From positions 62,001 to 126,000 of the forward strand of contig NZ_SLXQ01000011.1 in the NCBI RefSeq assembly GCF_004340875.1: a stretch of DNA of 64,000 bases. The letters are read 5' to 3'. Below the pieces are notes generated by a model. It ran no database searches. It saw nothing but the letters and a program-made list of their open reading frames with translations, and was not told the DNA's origin. The DNA is from Tamaricihabitans halophyticus (GTDB taxonomy: Bacteria; Actinomycetota; Actinomycetes; Mycobacteriales; Pseudonocardiaceae). Positions 26,512-34,835 of this stretch are shown in pieces; within the stretch, counting starts at the first letter, position 1; each line of letters begins with the position of its first letter. The position numbers and the translations under genes are program-made.

Positions 26512-27270
26512 ATGGACAGTCGTCAGGTAGCCCTCGTCACAGCCGCGGCCGGTGCCGGGATCGGTTCCGCGACGGCACGCAGGCTCGCCACGGACGGTTT
26601 CGACGTAGTCATCACGGACGCGCACGAACGCAGGGCGACCGAGCTGGCCGACGCACTAGAGACCGAGCACGGCAGGCCTTTTCTCACCTACCCGCTCGAT
26701 GTCACCGACCAGTCGGCGGTCGAGCAGGTGGTGGACTCGGTGGTTGCCGCGCGCGGTCGGCTGGATGTGCTTGTCAACAACGCTGGCTGGAGCAAGATCG
26801 AGCCGGTCGCGCAGATGTCCGTCGAGACCTGGCAACGGTGTCTCGATGTTGATCTCAATGGGACGTTCTACGCCATGCGGTTCGCCTTACCACGGATGAT
26901 CGCGCAGGGCCACGGATCGGTCGTGAACATCAGCTCGATCGCGGCATGGGAAACCAGCACCGAACACGGCGCCGCCTATTCCGCCGCCAAGGCGGGTGTG
27001 CAGGCATTGACTAGGGTCGCCGCCGCAGAAAACGGCCCGCATGGTATCCGGGTCAACGCGATCGCGCCGGGACTGATCTACAACGAGTTCCTTCGCAAGA
27101 TCTATCCGGACAGTTTCTTCGAGGGGTATGCGCAGCACCGCTCCATGGTGGGCCGCGTGGGACAGCCGGCGGATGTCGCCGGGCTGGTGTCGTTTCTGGT
27201 CGGTCCGGACGCCGGTTACATCACCGGCGAGGTATACGGGATCAGTGGCGGGGTATATCCCCATGGTTGA
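26512..27270 (+). CDS. short-chain dehydrogenase/reductase
   Basis: 252-residue SDR. The cofactor loop is TAAAGAGIG (variant of TGxxxGIG), VLVNNAGW is conserved, and the catalytic Y156 and K160 are in YSAAK. GGAG precedes the ATG at 26512. Probably acts as the hydroxyacyl-CoA or alcohol dehydrogenase of the pathway, after the hydration step performed by the crotonase or MaoC protein downstream; this order is inferred. Confidence 0.87.
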   Translation: MDSRQVALVTAAAGAGIGSATARRLATDGFDVVITDAHERRATELADALETEHGRPFLTYPLDVTDQSAVEQVVDSVVAARGRLDVLVNNAGWSKIEPVAQMSVETWQRCLDVDLNGTFYAMRFALPRMIAQGHGSVVNISSIAAWETSTEHGAAYSAAKAGVQALTRVAAAENGPHGIRVNAIAPGLIYNEFLRKIYPDSFFEGYAQHRSMVGRVGQPADVAGLVSFLVGPDAGYITGEVYGISGGVYPHG

Positions 27271-28630
27271 TCCGCTGCTGCTACCCATCCGCGAGCTCAC
27301 CGCGAGCTTCGCGGCCGGCGAACTGTCCCCAGCGGAGCTGACCGCCGATGTGCTCCGACGGATCGACGAGCTGGACGACCAGCTGCACGCCTACTTGACG
27401 GTGACCCCGTCGCTTGCCAGCAGCCAGGCCGAGGCGGCAACTATCGCGTACCGTGCGGACGACCGGCGACCACTGCTCGGAGTGCCGGTCTCCGTCAAGG
27501 ATGCCTTCGAGGTGCGAGGTACGCGCACCACCTATGGCTCCCTTGTGCACCGTGGCAACACCGCGAGCGCCGATTCCGGCACGGTTCGCCGGCTGCGCGC
27601 GGCCGGTGCCGTTTTCGTTGGCAAGACCAATACGGCCGAGTTCGGCCAGTCCGCCACGACCGACAATCTGCTAGGCCCGGACACCCGGAACCCCTGGGAT
27701 ACCGACCGGACCCCAGGCGGTTCGAGCGGTGGTGCCGCCGCGTCCGTGGCCGCCGGGCTTGCCCATACGGCCTTGGGTTCAGACGGTGGTGGCTCGGTGC
27801 GGATCCCCGCCGCGTTCTGTGGGCTTGTCGGCGTCAAGCCCACGGTCGGTCTGTGCCCCAACGAGAACGGCCTGCAGGCCATGACGGAGTTCGTCAGCCC
27901 TGGGCCGCTCGTGTCCTGTGTGGACGACGCGCGGATCGTACTCGGTGTGCTCGCCGGCCGCGACTATCCCCGGCGCCCCACCGGCGGCTCGCTCCGGATT
28001 GCCTGGTGCCCCCGACCCGAAGGTCGCCCCGTACAGCCCGACCTCGCCGACTCGGTAGCCGACGTGGCGAAGCTACTCGCCGAGTCAGGACACCGGGTCA
28101 CCGAATGCGATCTGCCAGTGCGTGGCTGGCAGGAGATCTTCGGACCGCTGGTACTCGACGACGAGCGGCGCCACCGGGGGGACTTGCTGGACACCGAGGT
28201 CGAGCTGACCGACTACCAACAAGCGACGTTGCGGGGTGCGAGGGAACTCGAGCCAGGGACGGTGACCGCGGCGCGCAGGGCGCTGATCACCTACCGAGCG
28301 GCCATCGCGGAGTTCTTCGAATCCGTCGACATCGTGCTCACTCCCACCACGGCCGTGCCCGCATTCCCCCTTGGTGAGCGTCCTCAGTCGATCGACGGCC
28401 ATCCGGTCGGTGCGTTGTGGGGGGCCTTCCCGTTCGCCGCGCCGTTCAACGTGGCCGGTACACCTGCCCTCTCGCTACCCTGCGGCACCGTGGGTGGCCT
28501 GCCGGTGGGGGCCCAGCTCGTAGCCGCGCGGCATCGTGAACAGCTCCTGCTCGATCTTGCCGAGGAACTCGAGGTGGCGATCGGCTTCGACCGGACCCCG
28601 CTTCATCAAGCCACGGGGCGCGCCTCGTGA
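27263..28630 (+). CDS. amidase (amidase signature family)
   Basis: 455-residue amidase. The full Ser-cisSer-Lys triad is visible at exactly the family spacing: K79 (VSVKDAF), S154 (GGSSGG) and S178 (GGGSVRIP). These enzymes hydrolyse amides such as aryl or alkyl carboxamides; the GatA role is unlikely because no GatB/C is nearby. The ATG at 27263 lies inside the SDR gene end (8-bp overlap). Its presence suggests the pathway starts from, or passes through, an amide. Confidence 0.88.
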   Translation: MVDPLLLPIRELTASFAAGELSPAELTADVLRRIDELDDQLHAYLTVTPSLASSQAEAATIAYRADDRRPLLGVPVSVKDAFEVRGTRTTYGSLVHRGNTASADSGTVRRLRAAGAVFVGKTNTAEFGQSATTDNLLGPDTRNPWDTDRTPGGSSGGAAASVAAGLAHTALGSDGGGSVRIPAAFCGLVGVKPTVGLCPNENGLQAMTEFVSPGPLVSCVDDARIVLGVLAGRDYPRRPTGGSLRIAWCPRPEGRPVQPDLADSVADVAKLLAESGHRVTECDLPVRGWQEIFGPLVLDDERRHRGDLLDTEVELTDYQQATLRGARELEPGTVTAARRALITYRAAIAEFFESVDIVLTPTTAVPAFPLGERPQSIDGHPVGALWGAFPFAAPFNVAGTPALSLPCGTVGGLPVGAQLVAARHREQLLLDLAEELEVAIGFDRTPLHQATGRAS

Positions 28631-29376
28631 CCGCCGGGCTCAAGATCACCCAGACCAACGATGTGTTGCGGATCGGCATCTCGGTACCGGACCGACGCAA
28701 CGCTCTTTCCCGCGCCATGCTGCGGGAGATCCGATCGACTGTCGACCAGTCGCGAGACGCCCACGCTGTGCTGCTCACCGGAAACCACGAGACGTTCAGC
28801 GCCGGCGCCGATCTCCATGAGCTCACCGGCACCGCGGCCGATGCCACCTTCGACGACACCCTGACGGCGGCGTGCGAGGCGATCCGCGCCACACCGGTTC
28901 CAGTGATCGCCGCGATCGAAGGTGCCTGCATCGGTGCCGCCGTCGAACTCGCACTCAGCTGTGACATGACCATCGGTGGCGAATCGGCATGGCTGCGGGT
29001 CCCGGCGATTCGGTTGGGCCTGCTGTACAACCCGCGCGGTATCGAGCGGTTCCACCGGCGCCTCGACCGGGCGACCATCAGTCGGTTGCTGTTGTTCGGC
29101 CTACGCTGTACCGCGTCGGAGGCGGTGCGGGCCGGCCTGCTGGCCGAAGTGGTCAGCACCGGTACCGCACTGGCCAGGGCGGAACAGCTGGCCGCTGAGC
29201 TCCCACCTGCCCCGCGGCCAGCACTAGCGCACACCAAGGAGCTACTTGCCGCCCTGGATGAAGGGCGATTCGACGAATCGCACTGGCAGGCGATCCGGAC
29301 CGGGTTACTCGAATCCCCCGAACGAACGAGCGCACTGGCGCAAGCGAGGCAACCATCGGAGGCAGCTGGGCAATGA
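28627..29376 (+). CDS. enoyl-CoA hydratase/isomerase family protein
   Basis: 249-residue crotonase starting at a GTG that overlaps the amidase stop. Oxyanion-hole segments are ETFSAGADLHEL and IEGACIGAAVELALSCDM. The second contains AAVE where many hydratases have a catalytic Glu region, so hydratase, isomerase or ring-opening hydrolase activity are all possible. Partner of the MaoC-type hydratase that follows. Confidence 0.83.
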   Translation: MTAGLKITQTNDVLRIGISVPDRRNALSRAMLREIRSTVDQSRDAHAVLLTGNHETFSAGADLHELTGTAADATFDDTLTAACEAIRATPVPVIAAIEGACIGAAVELALSCDMTIGGESAWLRVPAIRLGLLYNPRGIERFHRRLDRATISRLLLFGLRCTASEAVRAGLLAEVVSTGTALARAEQLAAELPPAPRPALAHTKELLAALDEGRFDESHWQAIRTGLLESPERTSALAQARQPSEAAGQ

Positions 29377-30197
29377 ACGCGACGACGAAGGCGGCTGATC
29401 AGCCACCGCGACTGCCCGACCTGGTTGGGCACGACCTGGGCACCCGCACCGCGCGGTACACCGAACGGGACGCGATGCTGTATGCGCTCGCGGTCGGAGC
29501 ACCAGCCGAGCGACTGGGCCTGGTCTACGAGCGAGACCTTCGGGTGTTGCCCACGTACGGGCTCACGCTTGGTCTCTGGGCCGTCGAGGCGGCTGGTGAG
29601 ATCGGCAGCTATGACCCGCTTCGTTCACTGCACGCCGCCCAGCGGTTGCGCATGTACCGGGAACTGCCGGCAGCCGGGACGGTCGAGTTGACTGGCCGAA
29701 TCGCCGCGGTCTGGGACAAGGGCAAGGCGGCCATGGTCGATATCGATGTTGACAGCAGCTATTTCACCGCGACCTACTCGATTTTCCTGCCGGGTATGGG
29801 CGGCTGGGGTGGAGATCGCGGCCCCGCGAGTTCTCGTGGCGAACCAGCAACTGGCTGGCGCGCCACGTATCGCCTACCGGACAACCTGGCCGCGCTGTAC
29901 CGGCTGACCGGCGACCGGCATCCGGTGCATATCGACCCCGAAGTGGCCACCGGATACGGATTCGACCGGCCCATCCTGCATGGGCTGTGCACCCTCGGGA
30001 TCGCCGCACGCGCGATCGCGGACGCCGCTGACCGGCATCCGTGCGAGCTCACCGAATTGCGCGCCAGGTTTGCCGCGCCGGTTTGTCCCGGCGAAACGTT
30101 GGAGATCACGGCGGCGCCCGGCGAAGCCGGCACCGAATTCGCCGTACACGCGGGAGCGACCAGCGTTCTGGACGGCGGCTCGGCACGCTTCGCGTGA
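29373..30197 (+). CDS. MaoC-like double hot-dog hydratase
   Basis: 274-residue protein with two hot-dog folds, as in hydratase 2 of peroxisomal MFE-2. The second carries the hydratase-2 motif in DRHPVHIDPEVATGYGFDRPILHGLCTLG, with catalytic Asp/His pair; the first is degenerate. It should hydrate a trans-2-enoyl-CoA to the (R)-3-hydroxy form. ATGA overlap with the crotonase; last gene of the operon. No acyl-CoA dehydrogenase or thiolase accompanies it here. Confidence 0.83.
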   Translation: MNATTKAADQPPRLPDLVGHDLGTRTARYTERDAMLYALAVGAPAERLGLVYERDLRVLPTYGLTLGLWAVEAAGEIGSYDPLRSLHAAQRLRMYRELPAAGTVELTGRIAAVWDKGKAAMVDIDVDSSYFTATYSIFLPGMGGWGGDRGPASSRGEPATGWRATYRLPDNLAALYRLTGDRHPVHIDPEVATGYGFDRPILHGLCTLGIAARAIADAADRHPCELTELRARFAAPVCPGETLEITAAPGEAGTEFAVHAGATSVLDGGSARFA

Positions 30198-30255
30198 CGC
30201 GAGCTGGCGAGGTCCGCCCAACCGCATTTCTCGAGGATATTGCGGTAAGTAACCG

Positions 30256-31632
30256 CTATGCGGAGCCGCTGCCGGAAAACAGCGGCTCCGAGCCAGCGGC
30301 ATCCGGTTCATCGAACAGCCGGTTCGCCGGTCTCGGCAGGCCATAGAGCCCACGCAGGGTGCTCGCCGAATAATCGGTACGGAACAGGCCCTTCTGTTGC
30401 AGCAGCGGAACCACCTCCGCCACGAAGTCGGTCAATCCACTTGGCAGCACCGGGGGCATGATATTGAACCCGTCGGCCGCTCCCACGTGGAACCAGTCGG
30501 CAATGACATCGGCGATCTGCTCCGGTGTACCGGCGGTGATGTGGTGTCCCCTTGCTCCTGCGAGTGTATGCAACAGACTACGCAAGGTCGGGCGTTCCCT
30601 GCGCACCAGCCGAAGGATCAGTTCCGCCCGACTTTGTGCCGCTTGGACGGTACGGGGATCCGGCAGGTCGTCCGCGGACAGTCGCTCGTCAAGGTCCAGA
30701 TGAGACAGATCGACACCACCGAATCGCGCGGACAGATGCGCTAGCCCGACCTCCGGAACGGTGAGCTCGTTGAGCTCCTGCCACAGCCGTTGAGCCTCGT
30801 GCTCCGTGCCACCGATGGCTGGACTTAGTCCCGGCAACACCCGGATACTCTCCGGCGAGCGCCCAGCCTCGACGGCCCGAGCCCGGAGGTCTCGAGCGAA
30901 CTCAACCGCCGTTGCCTTTTCCAGATGTGCGGTAAACACCGCCTCGGCATGCGTTGCCGCGAACCGCCTACCTTCCGGTGACGAACCAGCCTGTACAAGC
31001 AGCGGATATCCCTGCGGTGGTCTTGGGATGTTCAGCGGCCCAGCAACCCGATAATGTTCCCCGGCGTGCGCGACTGCACGTACCCGAGCCGGATCTGCAT
31101 ATATCCCGTACGCGGCGTCATCGATCCGCGCATCATCCGCCCAGCTGTCCCACAGCTTGGTGACCACGTCGAGATACTCGAATGCCCGTGCGTAACGTTC
31201 GTCGTGCCCGAGCAATTGCTGGTCACCGTAGTTCGCCGCCGCACTCTGCAGCCAGCTCGTGACGATGTTCCAACCGGCTCGGCCACCGCTGATGTGGTCC
31301 ACGGACGCGAACTGACGGGCCAGATTATAGGGCTCGGTATAGCTTGTGGAGGCGGTGGCAATCAGTCCGATGTGCTCAGTTGCGACCGCGAGCGCGGCCA
31401 GCGTGGTCAACGGTTCGAGGCCGCCGCGCGCGGCATGCGCAATCTCGCTGCCGACGGCGAGATGGTCAGCGAAGAACACCGAGTCGAACTTGCCACTTTC
31501 CGCGATCAGCGCGAGGTCAACGTAGTACGCGATATCCGTCAGCGGCGCAGTGCTCGCGCGCGAATGTCGCCAGGCAGCTTCGTGGTGCCCTCTACCGTGG
31601 ACGAACAGGTTCAGGTGCATTGTCGCTGGCAT
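30256..31632 (-). CDS. LLM-class flavin-dependent monooxygenase (NtaA/SnaA/DszA/DmoA type)
   Basis: 458-residue FMNH2-dependent monooxygenase of the long NtaA/SnaA/DszA group. Recognised by the start MHLNLFVHGRGHHEAAWRH, then FDSVFFADHLAV, ISGGRAGWNIVTSW and the HxxR-type DERYARAFEYLDV helix. Relatives act on nitrilotriacetate, dibenzothiophene sulfone, dimethyl sulfide or sulfones. It lies 19 bp after the SsuB-like ATPase, so the imported compound is probably its substrate. The final codons form a hairpin with the intergenic DNA. Confidence 0.85.
   Translation of the reverse strand: MPATMHLNLFVHGRGHHEAAWRHSRASTAPLTDIAYYVDLALIAESGKFDSVFFADHLAVGSEIAHAARGGLEPLTTLAALAVATEHIGLIATASTSYTEPYNLARQFASVDHISGGRAGWNIVTSWLQSAAANYGDQQLLGHDERYARAFEYLDVVTKLWDSWADDARIDDAAYGIYADPARVRAVAHAGEHYRVAGPLNIPRPPQGYPLLVQAGSSPEGRRFAATHAEAVFTAHLEKATAVEFARDLRARAVEAGRSPESIRVLPGLSPAIGGTEHEAQRLWQELNELTVPEVGLAHLSARFGGVDLSHLDLDERLSADDLPDPRTVQAAQSRAELILRLVRRERPTLRSLLHTLAGARGHHITAGTPEQIADVIADWFHVGAADGFNIMPPVLPSGLTDFVAEVVPLLQQKGLFRTDYSASTLRGLYGLPRPANRLFDEPDAAGSEPLFSGSGSA
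30261..30290. terminator. hairpin at the convergent MaoC/monooxygenase junction
   Basis: An 11-bp perfect stem (CGGAGCCGCTG, 30261-30271, with 30280-30290) around an 8-nt loop. It is built from the last sense codons of the monooxygenase gene and lies 64 bp after the MaoC stop, so it may end transcription from the plus strand. A smaller 5-bp hairpin precedes it at 30242-30256. Confidence 0.5.
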
Positions 31633-31651
31633 ACGGGTTTTACTCCTCAGG

Positions 31652-32416
31652 TCAGGAATCGTCGGTTACGCCAAGTGCTTCAAGCAGGTCGGCGCGCACC
31701 CGCGGCAGTGCGGGGTCTGCGCGGTCTCGCGGCTGTCCGCCTGGTATCGGCTGGTCGTGGAGCAGGACACCGGAGTCGATGACGAGTACCCGGTCGGCCA
31801 GGGCCAGTGCCTCGTCCACGTCGTGGGTGACCAGAAGCACGGCCGGGCGATGCTCGGCCACCAGCCGAAGCAGCAACCTGTGCATCCGCAGCCGGGTGAG
31901 CGCGTCCAGCGCGCCAAATGGTTCATCCGCAAGCAACAGATCGGGTTCACCCACCAGCGCTCGGGCCAGCGCGACACGTTGCTGCTCGCCTCCGGAGAGC
32001 GCGTTGGGCCATGCGCGTTCCCTGCCGGCGAGGCCAACATCGGCTAGTGCAGCCAGCCCACTCGCGCGCGCGTCCGGCCCTCGAAGCCCCAGGGTGACAT
32101 TGGCCAGCACACGCTGCCAGGGCAGCAACCGGGAATCCTGGAACAGTACCGACCTATTCTCCGGTACGCCGACGGTACCTGAACCAGCGACGTCCTCGTC
32201 CAGCCGAGCCATGGATCGCAACAGCGTGCTTTTCCCGGATCCGCTCCGTCCAATCAGAGCAATGAACTCACCGGGACCGATATCGAGATCCACCCGATCC
32301 AGTACAGTCCGTTCACCATAGTGGCGACTCACCGCACGCAGCTGAACCACTGGCGTCACTCGTTCCGAGTCCCTCGACGTCGTGTCCGCGTCGATCATCG
32401 TTCGCCGATCGGTCAT
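31652..32416 (-). CDS. ABC transporter ATP-binding protein (SsuB/TauB-like)
   Basis: 254-residue ATPase with Walker A GRSGSGKST, signature LSGGEQQRVALARAL, Walker B DLLLADEPFGALDALTR and switch region LLVTHDVDEAL, the pattern of nitrate/sulfonate/taurine importers. The ATG overlaps the permease stop. Together with the two genes upstream it makes a complete alkanesulfonate-type importer. Confidence 0.9.
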   Translation of the reverse strand: MTDRRTMIDADTTSRDSERVTPVVQLRAVSRHYGERTVLDRVDLDIGPGEFIALIGRSGSGKSTLLRSMARLDEDVAGSGTVGVPENRSVLFQDSRLLPWQRVLANVTLGLRGPDARASGLAALADVGLAGRERAWPNALSGGEQQRVALARALVGEPDLLLADEPFGALDALTRLRMHRLLLRLVAEHRPAVLLVTHDVDEALALADRVLVIDSGVLLHDQPIPGGQPRDRADPALPRVRADLLEALGVTDDS

Positions 32417-33267
32417 GATCCGACCGTCCTGCGCCAGGACAGGGATTTGCGCTCGGCAAACCGAACCAAGCCATCGGAGAGCAATCCGAGTACCGCATAG
32501 ATCACCAGACCGACGACGATGATGTCGGTCTGGCCATAGTCGCGCGCCCTGGTCATGATGTAGCCGATCCCCTCGGTCGCGTTGATCTGTTCAAGTACCA
32601 CCAACGCGGTCCAGCACATCGTCACCGCGAGCCGCAATCCGGTGAAGAACCCCGGCAGCGCGCCAGGAAGCGCGACCCTGCGGATGAACTCCGCCCTGCT
32701 GAGGCCGGTTGTCCGCGCCAGTTCGACATACCGGATATCGATCCCCCGCAGGCCCGCGTGCGTGTTGATGTACACCGGAACGAACACACTGCTGGCGATC
32801 ACCACGATCTTCATCGTCTCGCCGATACCGAGCCAGAGGATCGCCAACGGAATGAGCGCGAGTGTCGGAATCGCGCGTTTGACCTGAACCAAACCGTCAA
32901 TGGCGGCTTCACCGACACGGCTAAGCCCGGAAAGCAAAGCGAGCACGGTGCCGCCAAGCACACCAAAAGTCAGCGCGAGGTAAGCACGCTGAGCCGAGGC
33001 AGCAAGATGCGGCAACAGTTCACCATCGAGCAACATCTGGTAGCCGGTGCGCAGCGCCACCGAGGGTGCCGCCAACTGCCTCGGCGCCAGCCAGCCCGCT
33101 GTAGCGGCCAGTTCCCAGAGCCCAACCAGCGCGAGTGGCCCGATCAGCAGTCCGACCGGGCCGAGCCTGGCCGGGACCAGCCGGCGAGTACTGATCCGCG
33201 AGCGGGTCGGGGCTGACCCAACGCGCTGCCTCGATCGCACCTCATCGCGTTCGAGCTGAGAGGTCAT
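32413..33267 (-). CDS. ABC transporter permease (SsuC/TauC-like)
   Basis: 284 residues with six membrane segments and the EAA-type loop typical of nitrate/sulfonate/taurine permeases (ELARTTGLSRAEFIRRVALPGALPG). An Arg-rich cytoplasmic N-terminus of about 30 residues precedes the first helix. ATGA junctions on both sides. Confidence 0.88.
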   Translation of the reverse strand: MTSQLERDEVRSRQRVGSAPTRSRISTRRLVPARLGPVGLLIGPLALVGLWELAATAGWLAPRQLAAPSVALRTGYQMLLDGELLPHLAASAQRAYLALTFGVLGGTVLALLSGLSRVGEAAIDGLVQVKRAIPTLALIPLAILWLGIGETMKIVVIASSVFVPVYINTHAGLRGIDIRYVELARTTGLSRAEFIRRVALPGALPGFFTGLRLAVTMCWTALVVLEQINATEGIGYIMTRARDYGQTDIIVVGLVIYAVLGLLSDGLVRFAERKSLSWRRTVGS

Positions 33268-34379
33268 CCGGCCGCCACCCGCCGCGCGCCGGCCGCCTCG
33301 ACCGCTTCGTCGAGCACCTCATCGAACCGGGTGTCGAACTCGTCCTCGGCCGTCAGCCGTTCTGGGATATCGCCGGCATCGTGAATAATGTCAATACTGT
33401 CCTGCTGAATCTCGACGAGCTCACCGCGCAAGGGCGGGAACGTGAACGCGCCCTCCGATTCGACGACTGTCCGGCCATCCGCTCGGCTCAGCCGCTGATT
33501 GTCCACATGATAGGCGTCAATCCAAGTATCTGGATACTCCCGCGACCAAGTCACGGCGGCAACCCACTTGTACACGAAGTCCCTGATGGCCGCCGCCTTC
33601 GCCGGATCGCGGAGCGCCTCGCCGCGCGCGTAGAGATACTGCAGCCCGCTGGCCACGCCGTCGAGTTCCGCCTCGGGCACGGCGCTGGCACCTGCGTCCC
33701 GGTAATCCCGCAGATACCGGGTGAAATGCGGTTCGTTGAGCACCGCCACATCGACCTGGCCGGTGCGAATCGCGTCCGGAAAGTCCGCGGCCTGTAACGG
33801 AATCAGCTCGACGTCGGTGGGCTGCAGGCCGGCCTTTCGGAGTGCCCGCAACACGAACGGCTGCCGACCAGTCCCCTCTCCATAGGAAATCCGTTTTCCC
33901 GCGAGATCAGTGAGCCGGTCGACGGTCACGCCCGGGGCCACGGCAAAGCGATAGTCAGGTTTGGACTGTTTTCTGGCGGCCACGATCGGCACCGATTCAC
34001 CGGCCGCATGCGCTTGGATCGGCGGAGTATCACCGACCGCCGCGAGATCGACCGAACCTGCGCGAATCGCTTCCAGAATGGCCGGGCCGCCAAGGAAGTT
34101 CGCGTACTCGGTGGCTGCGGCGAGTTCGTCGTGCGCCCCAGAAGCGCGCATCAAGGTCTGCACGGCCTCGTTCTGATCGGCTACCACCAGCTTGGTTCCC
34201 TGCGGCACATCGGTCGGCAGTGGTTCGTCCGGAGGCGGCACCAACTCCGACTCGGCCGCGGGTGCGCAGCCGGCCAGTAGCATGCCGACGATCGCCACCA
34301 CGGCCGCCAGCCAGCCAACCGGATTCCCGGTCCGAAGTCGGCATCCAGCTAGCACATGAACCAACCCCTTCGCGGTCAT
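33264..34379 (-). CDS. ABC transporter substrate-binding lipoprotein (aliphatic sulfonate type)
   Basis: 371 residues from the ATG at 34379; the long upstream extension lacks coding features. A lipoprotein signal ends in LLAGC with the lipidated Cys at residue 38, after an unusually long polar stretch. The mature part has the NMT1/SsuA-like fold: TKLVVADQNEAVQTLMRASG, AIRAGSVDLAAVGDTPPIQAHAAG and GTGRQPFVLRALRKAGLQPTDV. It should deliver a sulfonate, sulfone or related organosulfur compound to the SsuCB-type pair and the downstream monooxygenase. Confidence 0.85.
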   Translation of the reverse strand: MTAKGLVHVLAGCRLRTGNPVGWLAAVVAIVGMLLAGCAPAAESELVPPPDEPLPTDVPQGTKLVVADQNEAVQTLMRASGAHDELAAATEYANFLGGPAILEAIRAGSVDLAAVGDTPPIQAHAAGESVPIVAARKQSKPDYRFAVAPGVTVDRLTDLAGKRISYGEGTGRQPFVLRALRKAGLQPTDVELIPLQAADFPDAIRTGQVDVAVLNEPHFTRYLRDYRDAGASAVPEAELDGVASGLQYLYARGEALRDPAKAAAIRDFVYKWVAAVTWSREYPDTWIDAYHVDNQRLSRADGRTVVESEGAFTFPPLRGELVEIQQDSIDIIHDAGDIPERLTAEDEFDTRFDEVLDEAVEAAGARRVAAG

Positions 34380-34835
34380 GGACGTTCGCGCCGCACCAAC
34401 AGGTACGGGCGGCGAGAGATTCGGAAAACACCGGGGGACGTCGATGGCACCTGCATCGACGCGATTCATCGGCGACACTAGGCGGTTTCCCAGTGCTTTG
34501 TCATCAGGTCCACGACGCAAACCCAGCAATTACCACACCTCGTGGTCAGCTCCGGCGACGTATCGTCACCACGTGGCGCGTCTTCGATAATTTCACACTG
34601 GAATTCTGCCTACCGCGATGCTGGTGCAGCCGGTCTACCGAGATCCAGATTTGTTTCGTGCGAAGTAAAACTCACCACGTAACCTCGGCGACGAAACCCG
34701 GGAACACGTCGAAAGCACCCAGAACGGCCTTCCACATCCTGAGACGCAAGGTGGTGCACATTTTGGGATGGCTGGGAAACGGCATGGCGGACGATTAGTC
34801 TCGCTTGGTCGAGTTCACAGCCATTGGGAGAGACC
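34380..34835. other. 456-bp divergent intergenic region between sulfur transporters
   Basis: Holds the promoters of the SsuA-like operon (minus) and the YeeE/YedE gene (plus). An inverted repeat CGTGGT (34541-34546) / ACCACG (34568-34573) is present. I see no open reading frame with coding character, no Cys-rich leader peptide and no riboswitch that I can match. Its length is unusual for this compact window. Confidence 0.4.

Noticed and set aside
34381-34620. Possible SAM-type riboswitch upstream of the SsuA-like gene
   Set aside because: Fragments such as CTGATGA and GGGAAACC are suggestive, but I could not build the multi-helix core of SAM-I or SAM-IV.
34561-34835. Cys-rich leader peptide for sulfur attenuation
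   Set aside because: Short frames here (for example from 34618) contain no cysteine run.
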